Notes: generated by a model not told the origin, from the sequence alone. Shown: positions 1 to 8,775, counted from the first letter of the stretch. The stretch: 64,000 bases of DNA from Salinicola endophyticus (GCF_003206575.1 NZ_PZJO01000004.1:273735-337734), one strand, 5' to 3'. Program-made: numbers and translations.

Positions 1-88
1 GGGCCGCCAGCTGCGATAGCGACAGCCCGTGGGACTGGCGCAGCGTCTGCAGATGCTGGCCGAGGATGTGGCGCGAGGCGGCGTCCAT
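1..88 (-). CDS. XRE-family HTH regulator, N-terminal fragment
   Basis: The reverse strand opens with ATG at 88 after an AGGAG-like ribosome site and reads 29 residues before the window edge. It begins MDAASRHILGQHLQTLRQSH, followed by GLSLSQLAA. This is the first helix and the start of the helix-turn-helix of an XRE/Cro-type repressor. A C-terminal cupin domain would be usual for the XRE-cupin class, but it lies outside the window. The gene is divergent from the betaine catabolic run, so it may regulate that run and itself through the paired operators at 196-227. The target is inference; only the HTH start is visible. Confidence 0.7.
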   Translation of the reverse strand, partial: MDAASRHILGQHLQTLRQSHGLSLSQLAA

Positions 89-501
89 GGCGGCGGTCTC
101 CTGAGGGTGTCGTGGTGAGGGACGTCGGATCGAGCGATGTGGCGGGCGGCGTGCCTGCAGCGAGTGTCGCGATCGGAATGGCGTCACACAGGGTTGTTCT
201 ATTTAAAGAACGTTCTACAAAAGGAACGCTCAGGCGTCAATAGCGCTGTGGCCGCGGGCTGGCGGCGCCGCGGCCGAGCATGGCAGCGGCGGGTATCCTC
301 TGCGGATCGCGGAAGGGGCGGTGGGGTGGCGCGTCGGGGCGTCGTGGAGAGAACGTTCGGCGTGACGCAATCGGAACACTCGGATTCGCTTTCGGTCGGC
401 GAGCGGGCAGGGCGCAGGGATATGCTGCGCGGAACAGTCGCTCTCGCCGCTTCATCATCGTGATGCCAAACCGGGAGCGCGCAACCGAGGAGGATTTCCG
501 C
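89..501. promoter_or_regulatory. Divergent regulatory region, XRE regulator / dipeptidase-like gene
   Basis: This 413-base gap between divergent genes has no convincing gene. It holds the tandem inverted repeats at 196-227, a TGTCGC motif at 165-170 that recurs upstream of the gbc and sox genes, and another GAACGTTC palindrome at 351-358. The GAGGAGG at 488-494 is the ribosome site of the downstream gene. An open frame continues upstream of 502 without a ribosome site, so I read that stretch as leader. Confidence 0.55.
196..227. promoter_or_regulatory. Two abutting GTTC-N8-GAAC operators
   Basis: GTTC at 196-199 pairs with GAAC at 208-211, and GTTC at 212-215 pairs with GAAC at 224-227. Both spacers are 8 bases and AT-rich, and the two 16-bp units touch. 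The arrangement fits two dimers of one repressor on the same DNA face direction. The adjacent XRE regulator is the obvious candidate, but that assignment is inferred. Confidence 0.6.
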
Positions 502-1479
502 ATGTCGACGTCATCCGTGCACGACGATGCCATCATCATCGACGGTCTGATCATTGCCAAATGGGACCGCGCCCTGTTCGAGGACATGCGCAAGGGCGGC
601 CTGACCGCGGCCAACTGCACGGTGTCGGTCTGGGAGGATTTCGAGTCCACCGTCGACAACATCGTCGCCGTCAACCAGCTGATGCGCGACAACGCCGAGC
701 TGGTGCGCCCGGTGCACACCACCCGCGACATCGCCCGGGCCAAGGAGGAGGGCAAGACCGGCATCATCCTCGGTTTCCAGAACGCTTACGCCTTCGAAGA
801 CAAGCTGGGCTACATCGAGATCTTCAAGAAGCTCGGCGTGGGCATCACCCAGCTCTGCTACAACACCCAGAACCTGGTCGGTACCGGCTGCTACGAGCGC
901 GACGGTGGCCTCTCCGGCTACGGCCGCGAGGTGATCGCGGAGATGAACCGGGTCGGCATGATGTGCGATCTCTCCCACGTCGGCTCGAAGACCTCGGAGG
1001 AGATCATCCTCGAGTCGAGCAAGCCGGTCTGCTACTCCCACTGCCTGCCCAGCGGTCTCAAGGAGCACCCGCGCAACAAGTCCGACGAGGAGCTCAAGTT
1101 CATCGCCGACCACGGCGGTTTCGTCGGGGTGACCATGTTCACGCCCTTCCTCAAGGCCGGCGTCAACGCCACCGTCGAGGATTACGTCGAAGCGATCGTC
1201 TACATCATGAACATCGTCGGCGAGGATGCCATCGGCATCGGTACCGACTTCACCCAAGGCCAGGACGAAGCCTTCTTCGAGTGGCTGACCCACGACAAGG
1301 GCTACGCCCGCCGTCTGACCCGCTTCGGTGAGATCATCAATCCCAAGGGCATCCGCACCATCGGCGAGTTCCCCAACCTGACCCAGGCGCTGCTGGACCA
1401 CGGCCTGTCCGAGCCGGTGGTGCGCAAGATCATGGGGGAGAACTGGGTGCGGACGTTGCGCGACGTCTGGGGCGAGTGA
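502..1479 (+). CDS. M19 membrane-dipeptidase-like protein of the betaine cluster
   Basis: 325 residues, start chosen at 502 because GAGGAGG lies 7 bases upstream. The sequence follows peptidase family M19 (renal dipeptidase), with DLSH (His about 159), YSHC (His about 180) and IGIGTDFTQG near residues 247-256. The N-terminal His-x-Asp zinc motif of M19 enzymes is absent; the position reads DGLIIAKWD. The same gene order (dipeptidase-like, DUF5943, dgcA) occurs in Pseudomonas aeruginosa (PA5396 onward), where it belongs to the betaine regulon. The true substrate is unknown. Loss of two zinc ligands makes ordinary dipeptidase activity uncertain. It is cytoplasmic, with no signal peptide seen. 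Confidence 0.85.
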   Translation: MSTSSVHDDAIIIDGLIIAKWDRALFEDMRKGGLTAANCTVSVWEDFESTVDNIVAVNQLMRDNAELVRPVHTTRDIARAKEEGKTGIILGFQNAYAFEDKLGYIEIFKKLGVGITQLCYNTQNLVGTGCYERDGGLSGYGREVIAEMNRVGMMCDLSHVGSKTSEEIILESSKPVCYSHCLPSGLKEHPRNKSDEELKFIADHGGFVGVTMFTPFLKAGVNATVEDYVEAIVYIMNIVGEDAIGIGTDFTQGQDEAFFEWLTHDKGYARRLTRFGEIINPKGIRTIGEFPNLTQALLDHGLSEPVVRKIMGENWVRTLRDVWGE

Positions 1480-1491
1480 GCCACCGAGCCT

Positions 1492-1600
1492 ATTACGCTC
1501 GCGGGCGCGTTGTTGCGAATTGGGTCGCCATGCTCATGAACAAACACGTTCACTCCGCTGGCTCCCCAATCCGCGCCTACCGCCCGCTTCGCTCATGACG
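1492..1600 (+). repeat. Interspersed repeat, copy A
   Basis: This 109-base stretch aligns without gaps to 4433-4541 at about 73% identity by hand count; the central 1522-1561 part is nearly identical. It starts 12 bases after a stop codon. The core carries a hairpin with stem TGAAC (1537-1541), loop AAACAC and stem GTTCA (1548-1552). The other copy has TGGAC/GTCCA with the same loop, so the base pair is kept while both bases change. It is probably a REP-like element acting at transcript ends. Confidence 0.65.
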
Positions 1601-1703
1601 GCTCCGCAAGGCCCGCGGAGTCGGCTGGAGGCCCCAAGCCATCATTCTGCGCTTAGCCTGCGGCTGGAAGCGCCGCTCAAGAACAACTTCAGAGGTAATC
1701 GAT

Positions 1704-2234
1704 ATGACCCAGATGGCTCCCGAACTGCCGATCAACGTCGATAGCGACACCGGTGTCTGGACCACCGATGCGCTGCCGATGCTCTACGTGCCGCGTCACT
1801 TCTTCATCAACAACCATGTCGCCATCGAAGAGGCGCTGGGGGTCGAGGCCTACGCCAAGATTCTCTACGACGCCGGCTACAAGTCCGCCTGGCACTGGTG
1901 CGAGAAGGAAGCCGAGCTGCACGGTCTCGAGGGCGTGGCGGTCTTCGAGCACTACATGAAGCGGCTGTCGCAGCGCGGCTGGGGGCTGTTCATCACCGAA
2001 GCGATCGATCTCGACGCCGGCACGGCCAGGGTGCGCCTGGAGCACTCCTGCTTCGTCTATCAGCTGGGCAAGACCGGGAAGAAGGAAGAGTACATGTTCA
2101 CCGGCTGGTTCGCCGGTGCCATGGACCAGATCCTCGAGGCCCGCGGCAGCAGCCTGCGGACCCGTGCCGAGCAGACCCAGAGCGGTGCCGAGGCGGGCTG
2201 CGAGGTCGGCTACTTCGACGTCACGCCGCGCTGA
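1704..2234 (+). CDS. DUF5943 / V4R-like protein of the dgc cluster
   Basis: 176 residues, ATG at 1704 after AGAGG. No signal peptide or membrane segment is seen. The sequence resembles the 4-vinyl-reductase (V4R) small-molecule-binding fold, with the conserved stretch VRLEHSCFVYQLGKTGKKEE in the C-terminal half followed by FTGWFAGAMDQILEA. Orthologues sit between the dipeptidase-like gene and dgcA in pseudomonads. The reaction is unknown. Conserved placement suggests a role in dimethylglycine or sarcosine handling, perhaps as a ligand-binding accessory. Repeat copy A separates it from the upstream gene. Confidence 0.8.
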   Translation: MTQMAPELPINVDSDTGVWTTDALPMLYVPRHFFINNHVAIEEALGVEAYAKILYDAGYKSAWHWCEKEAELHGLEGVAVFEHYMKRLSQRGWGLFITEAIDLDAGTARVRLEHSCFVYQLGKTGKKEEYMFTGWFAGAMDQILEARGSSLRTRAEQTQSGAEAGCEVGYFDVTPR

Positions 2235-2353
2235 CGGCGGCACCGATACGCCTCGCGATAGATACCAATAATTCAAGCAATTCCGTGTACTGAAGAACTC
2301 GTGGCGGCCGCACCTGACCCAGGGGCAGTGCGAGTTCGAGGAGATGACCGGCC

Positions 2354-4423
2354 ATGGCCCATGAAGCGCTATTCAAGCCGATTCAGATCGGCAAGCTGAC
2401 GATCCGCAACCGTGTGGTCAGTACCGCCCACGCCGAGGTCTATGCCACCGACGGTGGCATGACCACCGATCGCTACGTCAAGTATTACGAAGAGAAGTCG
2501 AAAGGTGGCTGTGGGCTCTGCATCTGCGGCGGCTCCTCGCCGGTCTCCATCGATAGCCCGCAGCAGTGGTGGAGCTCGGTCAACGTCTCCACCGACCGCA
2601 TCATTCCGCATTTCCAGAATCTCGCCGATGCCGTGCACAAGCATGGCGGCAAGATCATGATCCAGATCACCCACATGGGTCGGCGTTCGCGCTGGGACGG
2701 CCACAACTGGTCGACCCTGGTGTCGCCCTCCGGGCTGCGTGAGCCGGTTCACCGCGCCACCTGCAAGACCATCGAGGAGGAGGAGATCTGGCGCATCATC
2801 AGTGACTTCGCCCAGGGCGCGCGGCGGGTCAAGGAGGGTGGGCTGGACGGCTGCGAGCTCTCCGCGGTGCACCAGCATTTGATCGATCAGTTCTGGAGCC
2901 CGCGGGTCAACAAGCGCACCGACCAGTGGGGCGGCAGCTTCGAGAACCGCATGCGCTTCGGCATGGAAGTGCTCAAGGCGGTGCGTGCCGAAGTCGGCGA
3001 CGACTTCTGCGTCGGCATGCGTATCTGCGGCGACGAGTTCCATCCCGATGGTCTGTCGCATGACGACATGAAGCAGATCGCCGCCTACTACGATGCCACC
3101 GGCATGGTCGACTTCTTCGGCGTGATCGGCTCCGGCTGCGATACCCACGATACCCTGGCCAACGTCATCCCCAACATGTCCTACCCGCCGGAGCCGTTTC
3201 TGCATCTGGCTGCGGGCATCAAGGAGGTGGTTTCGGTCCCGGTCATCCACGCCCAGAACATCAAGGACCCGACCCAGGCCGAGCGCATTCTCGAGGGCGG
3301 CTACGTCGATCTGGTGGGGATGACCCGGGCTCATATCGCCGACCCCCACATCATCGCCAAGATCAAGGATGGCCAGACCGACCAGATCCGCCAGTGTGTG
3401 GGCGCCAACTACTGCATCGACCGCCAGTACCAGGGGCTCGACGTGCTCTGCATCCAGAACGCGGCGACCTCGCGCGAGTACATGGGCCTGCCGCACATCA
3501 TCGAGAAGAGCAGCGGACCCAAGCGCCGCGTGGTGGTGGTCGGCGGCGGCCCCGGCGGCATGGAGGCAGCGCGGGTCAGCGCCGAGCGCGGCCACGACGT
3601 GACCCTGATCGAAGCCGAGCCCCAGCTCGGCGGCCAGATCACCCTCGCCGCACGCGCCCCGCAGCGCGACCAGATCGCCGGTATCACGCGCTGGTACGAG
3701 ATGGAACTGGCCCGCCTCGGCGTCGATGTCCAGCTCGAGACCCGCGCCGACGATTCGGTGGTGCGCGACCTGCAGCCCGATCTGGTGGTGCTGGCCAACG
3801 GCGGCCATCCGTTCCTCGAACAGGTGCCGGAGTGGGGCTACTCGGACAATTCTGACGAGAGTCTGGTGGTCAGCAGCTGGGACATCCTCGGCGGCAAGGT
3901 CGAGCCGGGCAAGAACGTGCTGGTCTACGACACCATGTGCGAGTTCAGCGGCATGTCCACCGCCGACTATCTCGCCAGCAAGGGCGCCACGGTGGAGATC
4001 GTCACCGATGACACCAAACCCGGCGTGGCGATCGGCGGCACCACTTTCCCGACCTACTACCGCAGCCTCTATCAGCAGTCGGTGGTGATGACCGGCGACC
4101 TGGGGCTGCACAAGGTCTATCGCGAAGGTGACAAGCTGGTGGCGCTGTTCGAGAACGAGTACACCGGCGAGCACGAGGAGCGGGTGGTCGACCAGGTGGT
4201 GATCGAGAACGGGGTGCGCCCGGACGAGTCGCTCTACTACGCGCTCAAGTCGCGCTCGCGCAACCACGGACAGGTGGATCTGGAGGCGCTCTACGCGATC
4301 GCGCCCCAGCCGACCCTGGCCGAGAGCGGTGACTTCGCGCTGTTCCGGATCGGTGACTGTGTGGCGCAGCGGAATACGCATGCGGCGATCTACGATGCCT
4401 TGCGGCTGTGCATGCACTTTTAG
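2354..4423 (+). CDS. dgcA: Dimethylglycine demethylase subunit DgcA
   Basis: 689 residues, ATG at 2354 with GAGGAG upstream. The N-terminal half is an Old Yellow Enzyme/trimethylamine dehydrogenase TIM barrel binding FMN (starts LFKPIQIGKLTIRNRVV). The C-terminal half has a Rossmann FAD/NAD motif GGGPGG at residues 397-402. The enzyme removes a methyl group from dimethylglycine to give sarcosine and formaldehyde, sending electrons to DgcB/ETF. The Fe-S loop has Cys348, Cys354 and Cys366, but the second Cys of the trimethylamine dehydrogenase motif is Ala351. Repeat copy B follows directly. Assignment rests on domain layout and neighbours dgcB, etfA and etfB. Confidence 0.93.
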   Translation: MAHEALFKPIQIGKLTIRNRVVSTAHAEVYATDGGMTTDRYVKYYEEKSKGGCGLCICGGSSPVSIDSPQQWWSSVNVSTDRIIPHFQNLADAVHKHGGKIMIQITHMGRRSRWDGHNWSTLVSPSGLREPVHRATCKTIEEEEIWRIISDFAQGARRVKEGGLDGCELSAVHQHLIDQFWSPRVNKRTDQWGGSFENRMRFGMEVLKAVRAEVGDDFCVGMRICGDEFHPDGLSHDDMKQIAAYYDATGMVDFFGVIGSGCDTHDTLANVIPNMSYPPEPFLHLAAGIKEVVSVPVIHAQNIKDPTQAERILEGGYVDLVGMTRAHIADPHIIAKIKDGQTDQIRQCVGANYCIDRQYQGLDVLCIQNAATSREYMGLPHIIEKSSGPKRRVVVVGGGPGGMEAARVSAERGHDVTLIEAEPQLGGQITLAARAPQRDQIAGITRWYEMELARLGVDVQLETRADDSVVRDLQPDLVVLANGGHPFLEQVPEWGYSDNSDESLVVSSWDILGGKVEPGKNVLVYDTMCEFSGMSTADYLASKGATVEIVTDDTKPGVAIGGTTFPTYYRSLYQQSVVMTGDLGLHKVYREGDKLVALFENEYTGEHEERVVDQVVIENGVRPDESLYYALKSRSRNHGQVDLEALYAIAPQPTLAESGDFALFRIGDCVAQRNTHAAIYDALRLCMHF

Positions 4424-4432
4424 TGCAAAGCG

Positions 4433-4541
4433 ATTGCGCTCGCTCAGGCATTGTTGAAGCCCGGCTCGCCATGCTCATGGACAAACACGTCCACTCCGCT
4501 GGCTCGCCGTCCTTCGCCGCGCCTGAGCGTCGCTCATGACG
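4433..4541 (+). repeat. Interspersed repeat, copy B
   Basis: Second copy of the 109-base repeat, starting 9 bases after the dgcA stop codon and in the same orientation as copy A. The hairpin is TGGAC (4478-4482), loop AAACAC (4483-4488), GTCCA (4489-4493). Flanking sequence up to dgcB (4542-4644) shows no further structure. Confidence 0.65.
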
Positions 4542-4644
4542 CTTTCTCTAGCCTGGTGACAGGGCGGTACGCGCTTTTGCGACCGCCTCTCGCCAACCCG
4601 ATCCGATACGCTTTCTTGGTCGGTGCGATTTCCGGAGAAGTCCG

Positions 4645-6627
4645 ATGCTGCAGACGCTACTCCCCATTCTGATCTTTGCCGCGCTGGCGGTGGGTGCGGC
4701 GGGCGCGGTGCGCCGCATCCGGCTGTGGCGCCAGGGGCGGCGCACGCCGATGCGGTGGCATCGGCTCGTGCTGATGCCCAAGCGCTATCTCAATGACCTG
4801 CACCATGTGGTCGCCCGCGACAAGGCGATCGCGCATACCCACGTGGCCACCGCCGGGGGCTTCGTCGCCGCCATGGCGCTGGCGTTGGTGGTCCACGGCT
4901 TCGGCTGGCACAACCCGATTCTCGGCGGGCTGCTGCTGGCGGCGAGCCTGTGCATGTTCATCGGCGCCCTGGCGGTCAATCGGCGGCGCATCGATCCGCC
5001 GGCCAAGCTCTCCAAGGGCCCCTGGCAGCGGCTGTCGAAAAGCCTGCTCGCCTACTCGGTGGGGATGTTCCTGGTCAGCCTGCCGCTGGTGGGCGTGGCG
5101 CCGACCCTGCTGGGTGGCGGCGTGCTGGCCCTGATCCTGCTGGCCCTGGTCGCCTGGGGGCTGGCCGAGATGCTGATCGGCATGGGCTGGGGCGGGCCGA
5201 TGAAGCACGCCTTCGCCGGCTCCTTCCATCTGGCCTTCCACCGCCGCCCCGAGCGGTTCGATGACCAGCACCGCGACGTGGCGCACGATGTCCATCGCGG
5301 CAGCCGCTCCACCGCGCTCTTCCCGCTCGATCTCACGGCGAAGACGCTCGGCGTGGAGAAGCCCGCCGATTTCCAATGGGAGCAGCTGCTGGGCTTCGAC
5401 GCCTGCGTCCAGTGCGGACGCTGCCAGAGCGTCTGCCCGGCCTACGCCGCCGGCCAGCCGCTCAATCCCAAGAAGCTGATCCAGGACATGGTCGTGGGCA
5501 TGGCCGGCGGCAGCGATGCCCGCTACGCCGGTTCCGGCTATCCCGGCATCGAGGTCGGCAAGCACCATGGCGGCCCCTCTGATGCCATCGTGCCGCAACT
5601 GGTGGAGGCGCAGACCCTGTGGGCGTGCACCACCTGCCGCGCCTGTGTCGAGGAGTGCCCGATGATGATCGAGCACGTCGATGCCATCGTCGACATGCGC
5701 CGCTTCATCACGCTGGAACGGGGCGAGACCCCGGAGAAGGGCGCCGCGGCGATCGACAACCTGATCGCCACCGACAACCCCGGCGGGCTCGACAACGCCT
5801 CGCGTCTGGACTGGGCGGCGGATCTCGATATTCCGCGCATCCAGCAGCGTCCGGAAGGGGTCGACGTCCTGCTGTGGTTGGGTGACGGCGCCTTCGACAT
5901 GCGCAACCAGCGCACCCTGCGCGCCCTGGTCAAGATCCTGCGCGCTGGTGGTGTGGACTTCGCCGTGCTGGGTGACGAAGAGCGCGACAGCGGCGACGTC
6001 GCCCGGCGCCTGGGCGACGAGGCCACCTTCCAGCGCCTCGCCGAGCGCAATATCGCCACCCTGTCGCGCTATCGCTTCCAGCGCATCGTCACCGCCGACC
6101 CGCACAGCTTCCACGTGCTGGGGCGCGAGTACGGCGCCTTCGGCGGCGACTACGTGGTCAAGCACCACTCGACCTTCATCGCCGAGCTGTTCGACGCCGG
6201 CCGGCTCAGCGTCAAGGCCGCCGAGCCCGGCGAGACGGTGACCTATCACGACCCCTGCTATCTGGGCCGCTACAACGGGGAGTTCGCCGCGCCACGTCAG
6301 GTGCTCGCCGCGCTCGGCGTCGAGGTCGCCGAGATGGAGCGCTCCGGCTACCGCTCGCGCTGCTGTGGCGGCGGCGGCGGTGCCGCGCTCTCCGACGTGC
6401 CCGGCAAGGCGCGTATTCCCGACATGCGCATGGAGGATGTGCGTGAGACCGGGGCGACCACCGTCGCCGTGGCCTGCCCCCAGTGCACTGCGATGCTCGA
6501 GGGCGTGGTCGAGCCGCGGCCCCAGGTCAAGGATCTTGCCGAGCTGGTCGCCGCCGCGCTGGTGGAGCCGTCCGCGGCGCCGACTGCGCGTACCAGTACC
6601 GAAGCCCCTGAGGAGGTGCCGGCATGA
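4645..6627 (+). CDS. dgcB: Dimethylglycine demethylase Fe-S membrane subunit DgcB
   Basis: 660 residues. About five hydrophobic segments lie in the first 190 residues (roughly 4-20, 70-90, 93-112, 133-150, 153-178). A di-cluster ferredoxin domain follows, with CVQCGRCQSVCP from Cys254 and CTTCRACVEECP from Cys328. Two CCG-type domains come next: HDPCYLGRYNGE near 535 and CCGGGGG at 573, ending with CPQC near 611. The layout matches ETF:quinone-linked oxidoreductases related to heterodisulfide reductase D. It should carry electrons from DgcA or the ETF to the quinone pool in the inner membrane. The stop overlaps the etfA start by four bases (ATGA). Confidence 0.92.
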   Translation: MLQTLLPILIFAALAVGAAGAVRRIRLWRQGRRTPMRWHRLVLMPKRYLNDLHHVVARDKAIAHTHVATAGGFVAAMALALVVHGFGWHNPILGGLLLAASLCMFIGALAVNRRRIDPPAKLSKGPWQRLSKSLLAYSVGMFLVSLPLVGVAPTLLGGGVLALILLALVAWGLAEMLIGMGWGGPMKHAFAGSFHLAFHRRPERFDDQHRDVAHDVHRGSRSTALFPLDLTAKTLGVEKPADFQWEQLLGFDACVQCGRCQSVCPAYAAGQPLNPKKLIQDMVVGMAGGSDARYAGSGYPGIEVGKHHGGPSDAIVPQLVEAQTLWACTTCRACVEECPMMIEHVDAIVDMRRFITLERGETPEKGAAAIDNLIATDNPGGLDNASRLDWAADLDIPRIQQRPEGVDVLLWLGDGAFDMRNQRTLRALVKILRAGGVDFAVLGDEERDSGDVARRLGDEATFQRLAERNIATLSRYRFQRIVTADPHSFHVLGREYGAFGGDYVVKHHSTFIAELFDAGRLSVKAAEPGETVTYHDPCYLGRYNGEFAAPRQVLAALGVEVAEMERSGYRSRCCGGGGGAALSDVPGKARIPDMRMEDVRETGATTVAVACPQCTAMLEGVVEPRPQVKDLAELVAAALVEPSAAPTARTSTEAPEEVPA

Positions 6628-7922
6628 GTGTCAGACGACTCGACCCGCACGCCGAACGCGCCCGGCGCAATCGGCTGCACCCGCGCCATCATGAGTTCGC
6701 ACGTCCGGCGTGGCGCTGGACCAGCGGCGACGGGGTGACCCGGATCAATCCCCACGCCCTGGGGGCGATCGGCCCCAACGGCATCAAGCGCATCGACCGC
6801 AGCGGGGCCAGCGTCGAGGCTGCGGCGTCGGCTGGCCCCCAGGCCAGCGCCGAGCCGAGCCGGCGTCAGGTCCGCCTCGAGGCGCCGCAGGCGTATGTCG
6901 CGGTGGTGCCGGAGCTGCCGGAAGGGCGCCTGAGCGATCACGACCGCGACCTGTTCGGGCTGGCGCGCCAGCTGGCCGAAGCCCGCGGCGGTGCCGAGGC
7001 CGGGGTGGCTGTCGTCGCGATCACCTTCCAGACCGAGGTCGCCGGACTCGAGGAGGCCGGCGCCGACCGCCGGGTCGACCTCTCCTCCCGGGTCGAGGCC
7101 GACAGCTATGCGCCTGAGGCGCGTCTGGCGGCACTCGCGGCGATGGAAGCCGCGCTCGCCCCGGCGCACTGGATCTTTGCCGACGACTTCCCCGGCGGTG
7201 GCGATCTCGGCCGGCGCCTGGCCGCGCGGCTGGCGCTCGCTGGCGATGCCGCGGCGCGGGCGGCGACCCGGGTGTGGCAGTTCGCCGATGGCCAGACCCT
7301 CTCCCGGGCCGGTGACCGTCAGGACATCCAGCGCGAGGTGGCGCGTGTGCTGCTGGCGCTGCCGGAGTGCGCCGAGCCGGTCAGCGAGACCCTTCACGCG
7401 GCGACGCTGCTGGATCTCGATGCGCTGGATCATGAGCTGTCGGCCAGCGACGAGCGGGCGGCAGGTGTCGCCGATCTCGGCCGGGTCGCGGTGGATCCGC
7501 AGCAGATTCCGCTGGCCCAGGCGCCCTTCATTCTCTCCGCCGGCCGCGGCGTCAGCGACTGGGATGGCTACCACCACGCCGCCCGGGTGCTGGGTGCCAG
7601 CGAGGGCGCCTCGCGGGTGGCCGTCGATGACGGCTACATGCCGCGCTCGCGCCAGGTCGGGGCCACCGGCACCTTCGTCAGCGCGAGCTGCTATGTCGCG
7701 GTGGGCATCTCCGGCGCGGTGCAGCACCTGCAGGGCATCACCAAGTGTCAGCGCGTGGTCGCGATCAACAGCGACCCGAGCTGCGACATGGTCAAGCGCG
7801 CCGATTTCGCCATCATCGGCGATGGTGACGCGGTGCTGGCGGCGGTCTGCGCCCAACTGGGCCAACCCCAACCCGAGAGCGGCGACAGCCGGCACGAGGA
7901 GGTGCGACATGACGCAGCCTGA
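6624..7922 (+). CDS. etfA: Electron transfer flavoprotein alpha subunit
   Basis: 432 residues, starting inside the dgcB stop (ATGA at 6624-6627). The C-terminal third carries the ETF-alpha FAD domain: LSAGRGVSDWDGYHHAARVL, SRQVGATGTFV, and the signature AVGISGAVQHLQGITKCQRV followed by AINSDP. The N-terminal part is longer than in housekeeping EtfA and its first 80 residues look poorly ordered. This dedicated ETF probably accepts electrons from dimethylglycine demethylation. It is translationally coupled on both sides, overlapping etfB by 14 bases. Confidence 0.92.
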   Translation: MSVRRLDPHAERARRNRLHPRHHEFARPAWRWTSGDGVTRINPHALGAIGPNGIKRIDRSGASVEAAASAGPQASAEPSRRQVRLEAPQAYVAVVPELPEGRLSDHDRDLFGLARQLAEARGGAEAGVAVVAITFQTEVAGLEEAGADRRVDLSSRVEADSYAPEARLAALAAMEAALAPAHWIFADDFPGGGDLGRRLAARLALAGDAAARAATRVWQFADGQTLSRAGDRQDIQREVARVLLALPECAEPVSETLHAATLLDLDALDHELSASDERAAGVADLGRVAVDPQQIPLAQAPFILSAGRGVSDWDGYHHAARVLGASEGASRVAVDDGYMPRSRQVGATGTFVSASCYVAVGISGAVQHLQGITKCQRVVAINSDPSCDMVKRADFAIIGDGDAVLAAVCAQLGQPQPESGDSRHEEVRHDAA

Positions 7923-8775
7923 GCGCAGTCGCAACGCTGCCGGCGAGGCCAGGGTCGTGGCGCTGGTCTCCAGCGGTCGCCACCCGGTCTCCGGACGCGC
8001 CGGACGGGCGCGGGAGGACGCCCGCGCGGTGGAGATGGGGCTGGCGCTGGCGGGGGCTTCGCTGCATCTGGCCCACGCCGGCGATGCCGAGGATGCGGCG
8101 CTGCCGGAGTATCTGGGCATGTTCCACGGCCTGGACGGGGCCGGTGGGCCCGGTGAGCTCTCGCTGCTGCCGATGGCCGCCGGCGACGACGCCGTGCCGC
8201 TGCTGGCGACCTGGCTCGAGGCCTATGGCGCCAACTTGGTGCTGACCGGGCAGCGCGCCGAGTGCGGTGAGGGCTCGGGCCTGCTGCCCTATCTGCTGGC
8301 GGAGCGGCTGGGCTGGGCGGTGGCCACCGGGGTTGCCGCGATCGAGCACTGCGAGGGCGATCGCATCACCGTGCTGCAGGCGCTGCCCCAAGGGCAGCGG
8401 CGGCGGCTAGAAGTGCGCCTGCCGTGTCTGCTGTGTGTCGACGGTGTGGCACCGATGCCGCGCCAGAGCGCTTTCGGCCCCTCCCGACGCGGGCGGGTAG
8501 AGGCGGTGACGAATGTCACGGCCGAGCCCGATACGCTGCAGGCGGCGTGGCAGTGGCAGCCGGCGCGGGCGCGGCCCAAGCGCCTCAAGGTGGTCAAGTC
8601 CACCAACGCCCGCGACCGCTTCAAGGCGGCGGCGGCCAAGTCGGCGGCTTCCGGGGGGCAGGTGCTCACCGATCTCTCGTCGGACGAGGCAGCGCAGAAG
8701 CTGATCGACTATCTGCGCGCCGAAAAGGTGCTGCCGGCGGTACAGCCCGGGGAGGAGGGCCAGCCATCCGCCTGA
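7909..8775 (+). CDS. etfB: Electron transfer flavoprotein beta subunit
   Basis: 288 residues, start at 7909 with AGGAGG at 7897-7902, inside the end of etfA. The family is recognised from LVSSGRHPVSGRAGRARED, the AMP-site region LVLTGQRAECGEGSGLLPYL and the C-terminal PKRLKVVKST tail. It is divergent from housekeeping EtfB but sits where pseudomonads carry the ETF partner gene of the dgc cluster. It forms the heterodimer with EtfA. It ends a tightly coupled dgcB-etfA-etfB block and converges on the protease gene ending at 8813. Confidence 0.88.
   Translation: MTQPERSRNAAGEARVVALVSSGRHPVSGRAGRAREDARAVEMGLALAGASLHLAHAGDAEDAALPEYLGMFHGLDGAGGPGELSLLPMAAGDDAVPLLATWLEAYGANLVLTGQRAECGEGSGLLPYLLAERLGWAVATGVAAIEHCEGDRITVLQALPQGQRRRLEVRLPCLLCVDGVAPMPRQSAFGPSRRGRVEAVTNVTAEPDTLQAAWQWQPARARPKRLKVVKSTNARDRFKAAAAKSAASGGQVLTDLSSDEAAQKLIDYLRAEKVLPAVQPGEEGQPSA

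Noticed and set aside
2369-4417. Reverse-strand open frame of 682 codons opposite dgcA, and similar long frames opposite dgcB, the sox genes and the aldonate dehydratase
   Set aside because: They mirror highly conserved genes on the other strand, have composition typical of GC-rich shadow frames, no ribosome sites and no recognisable domains.
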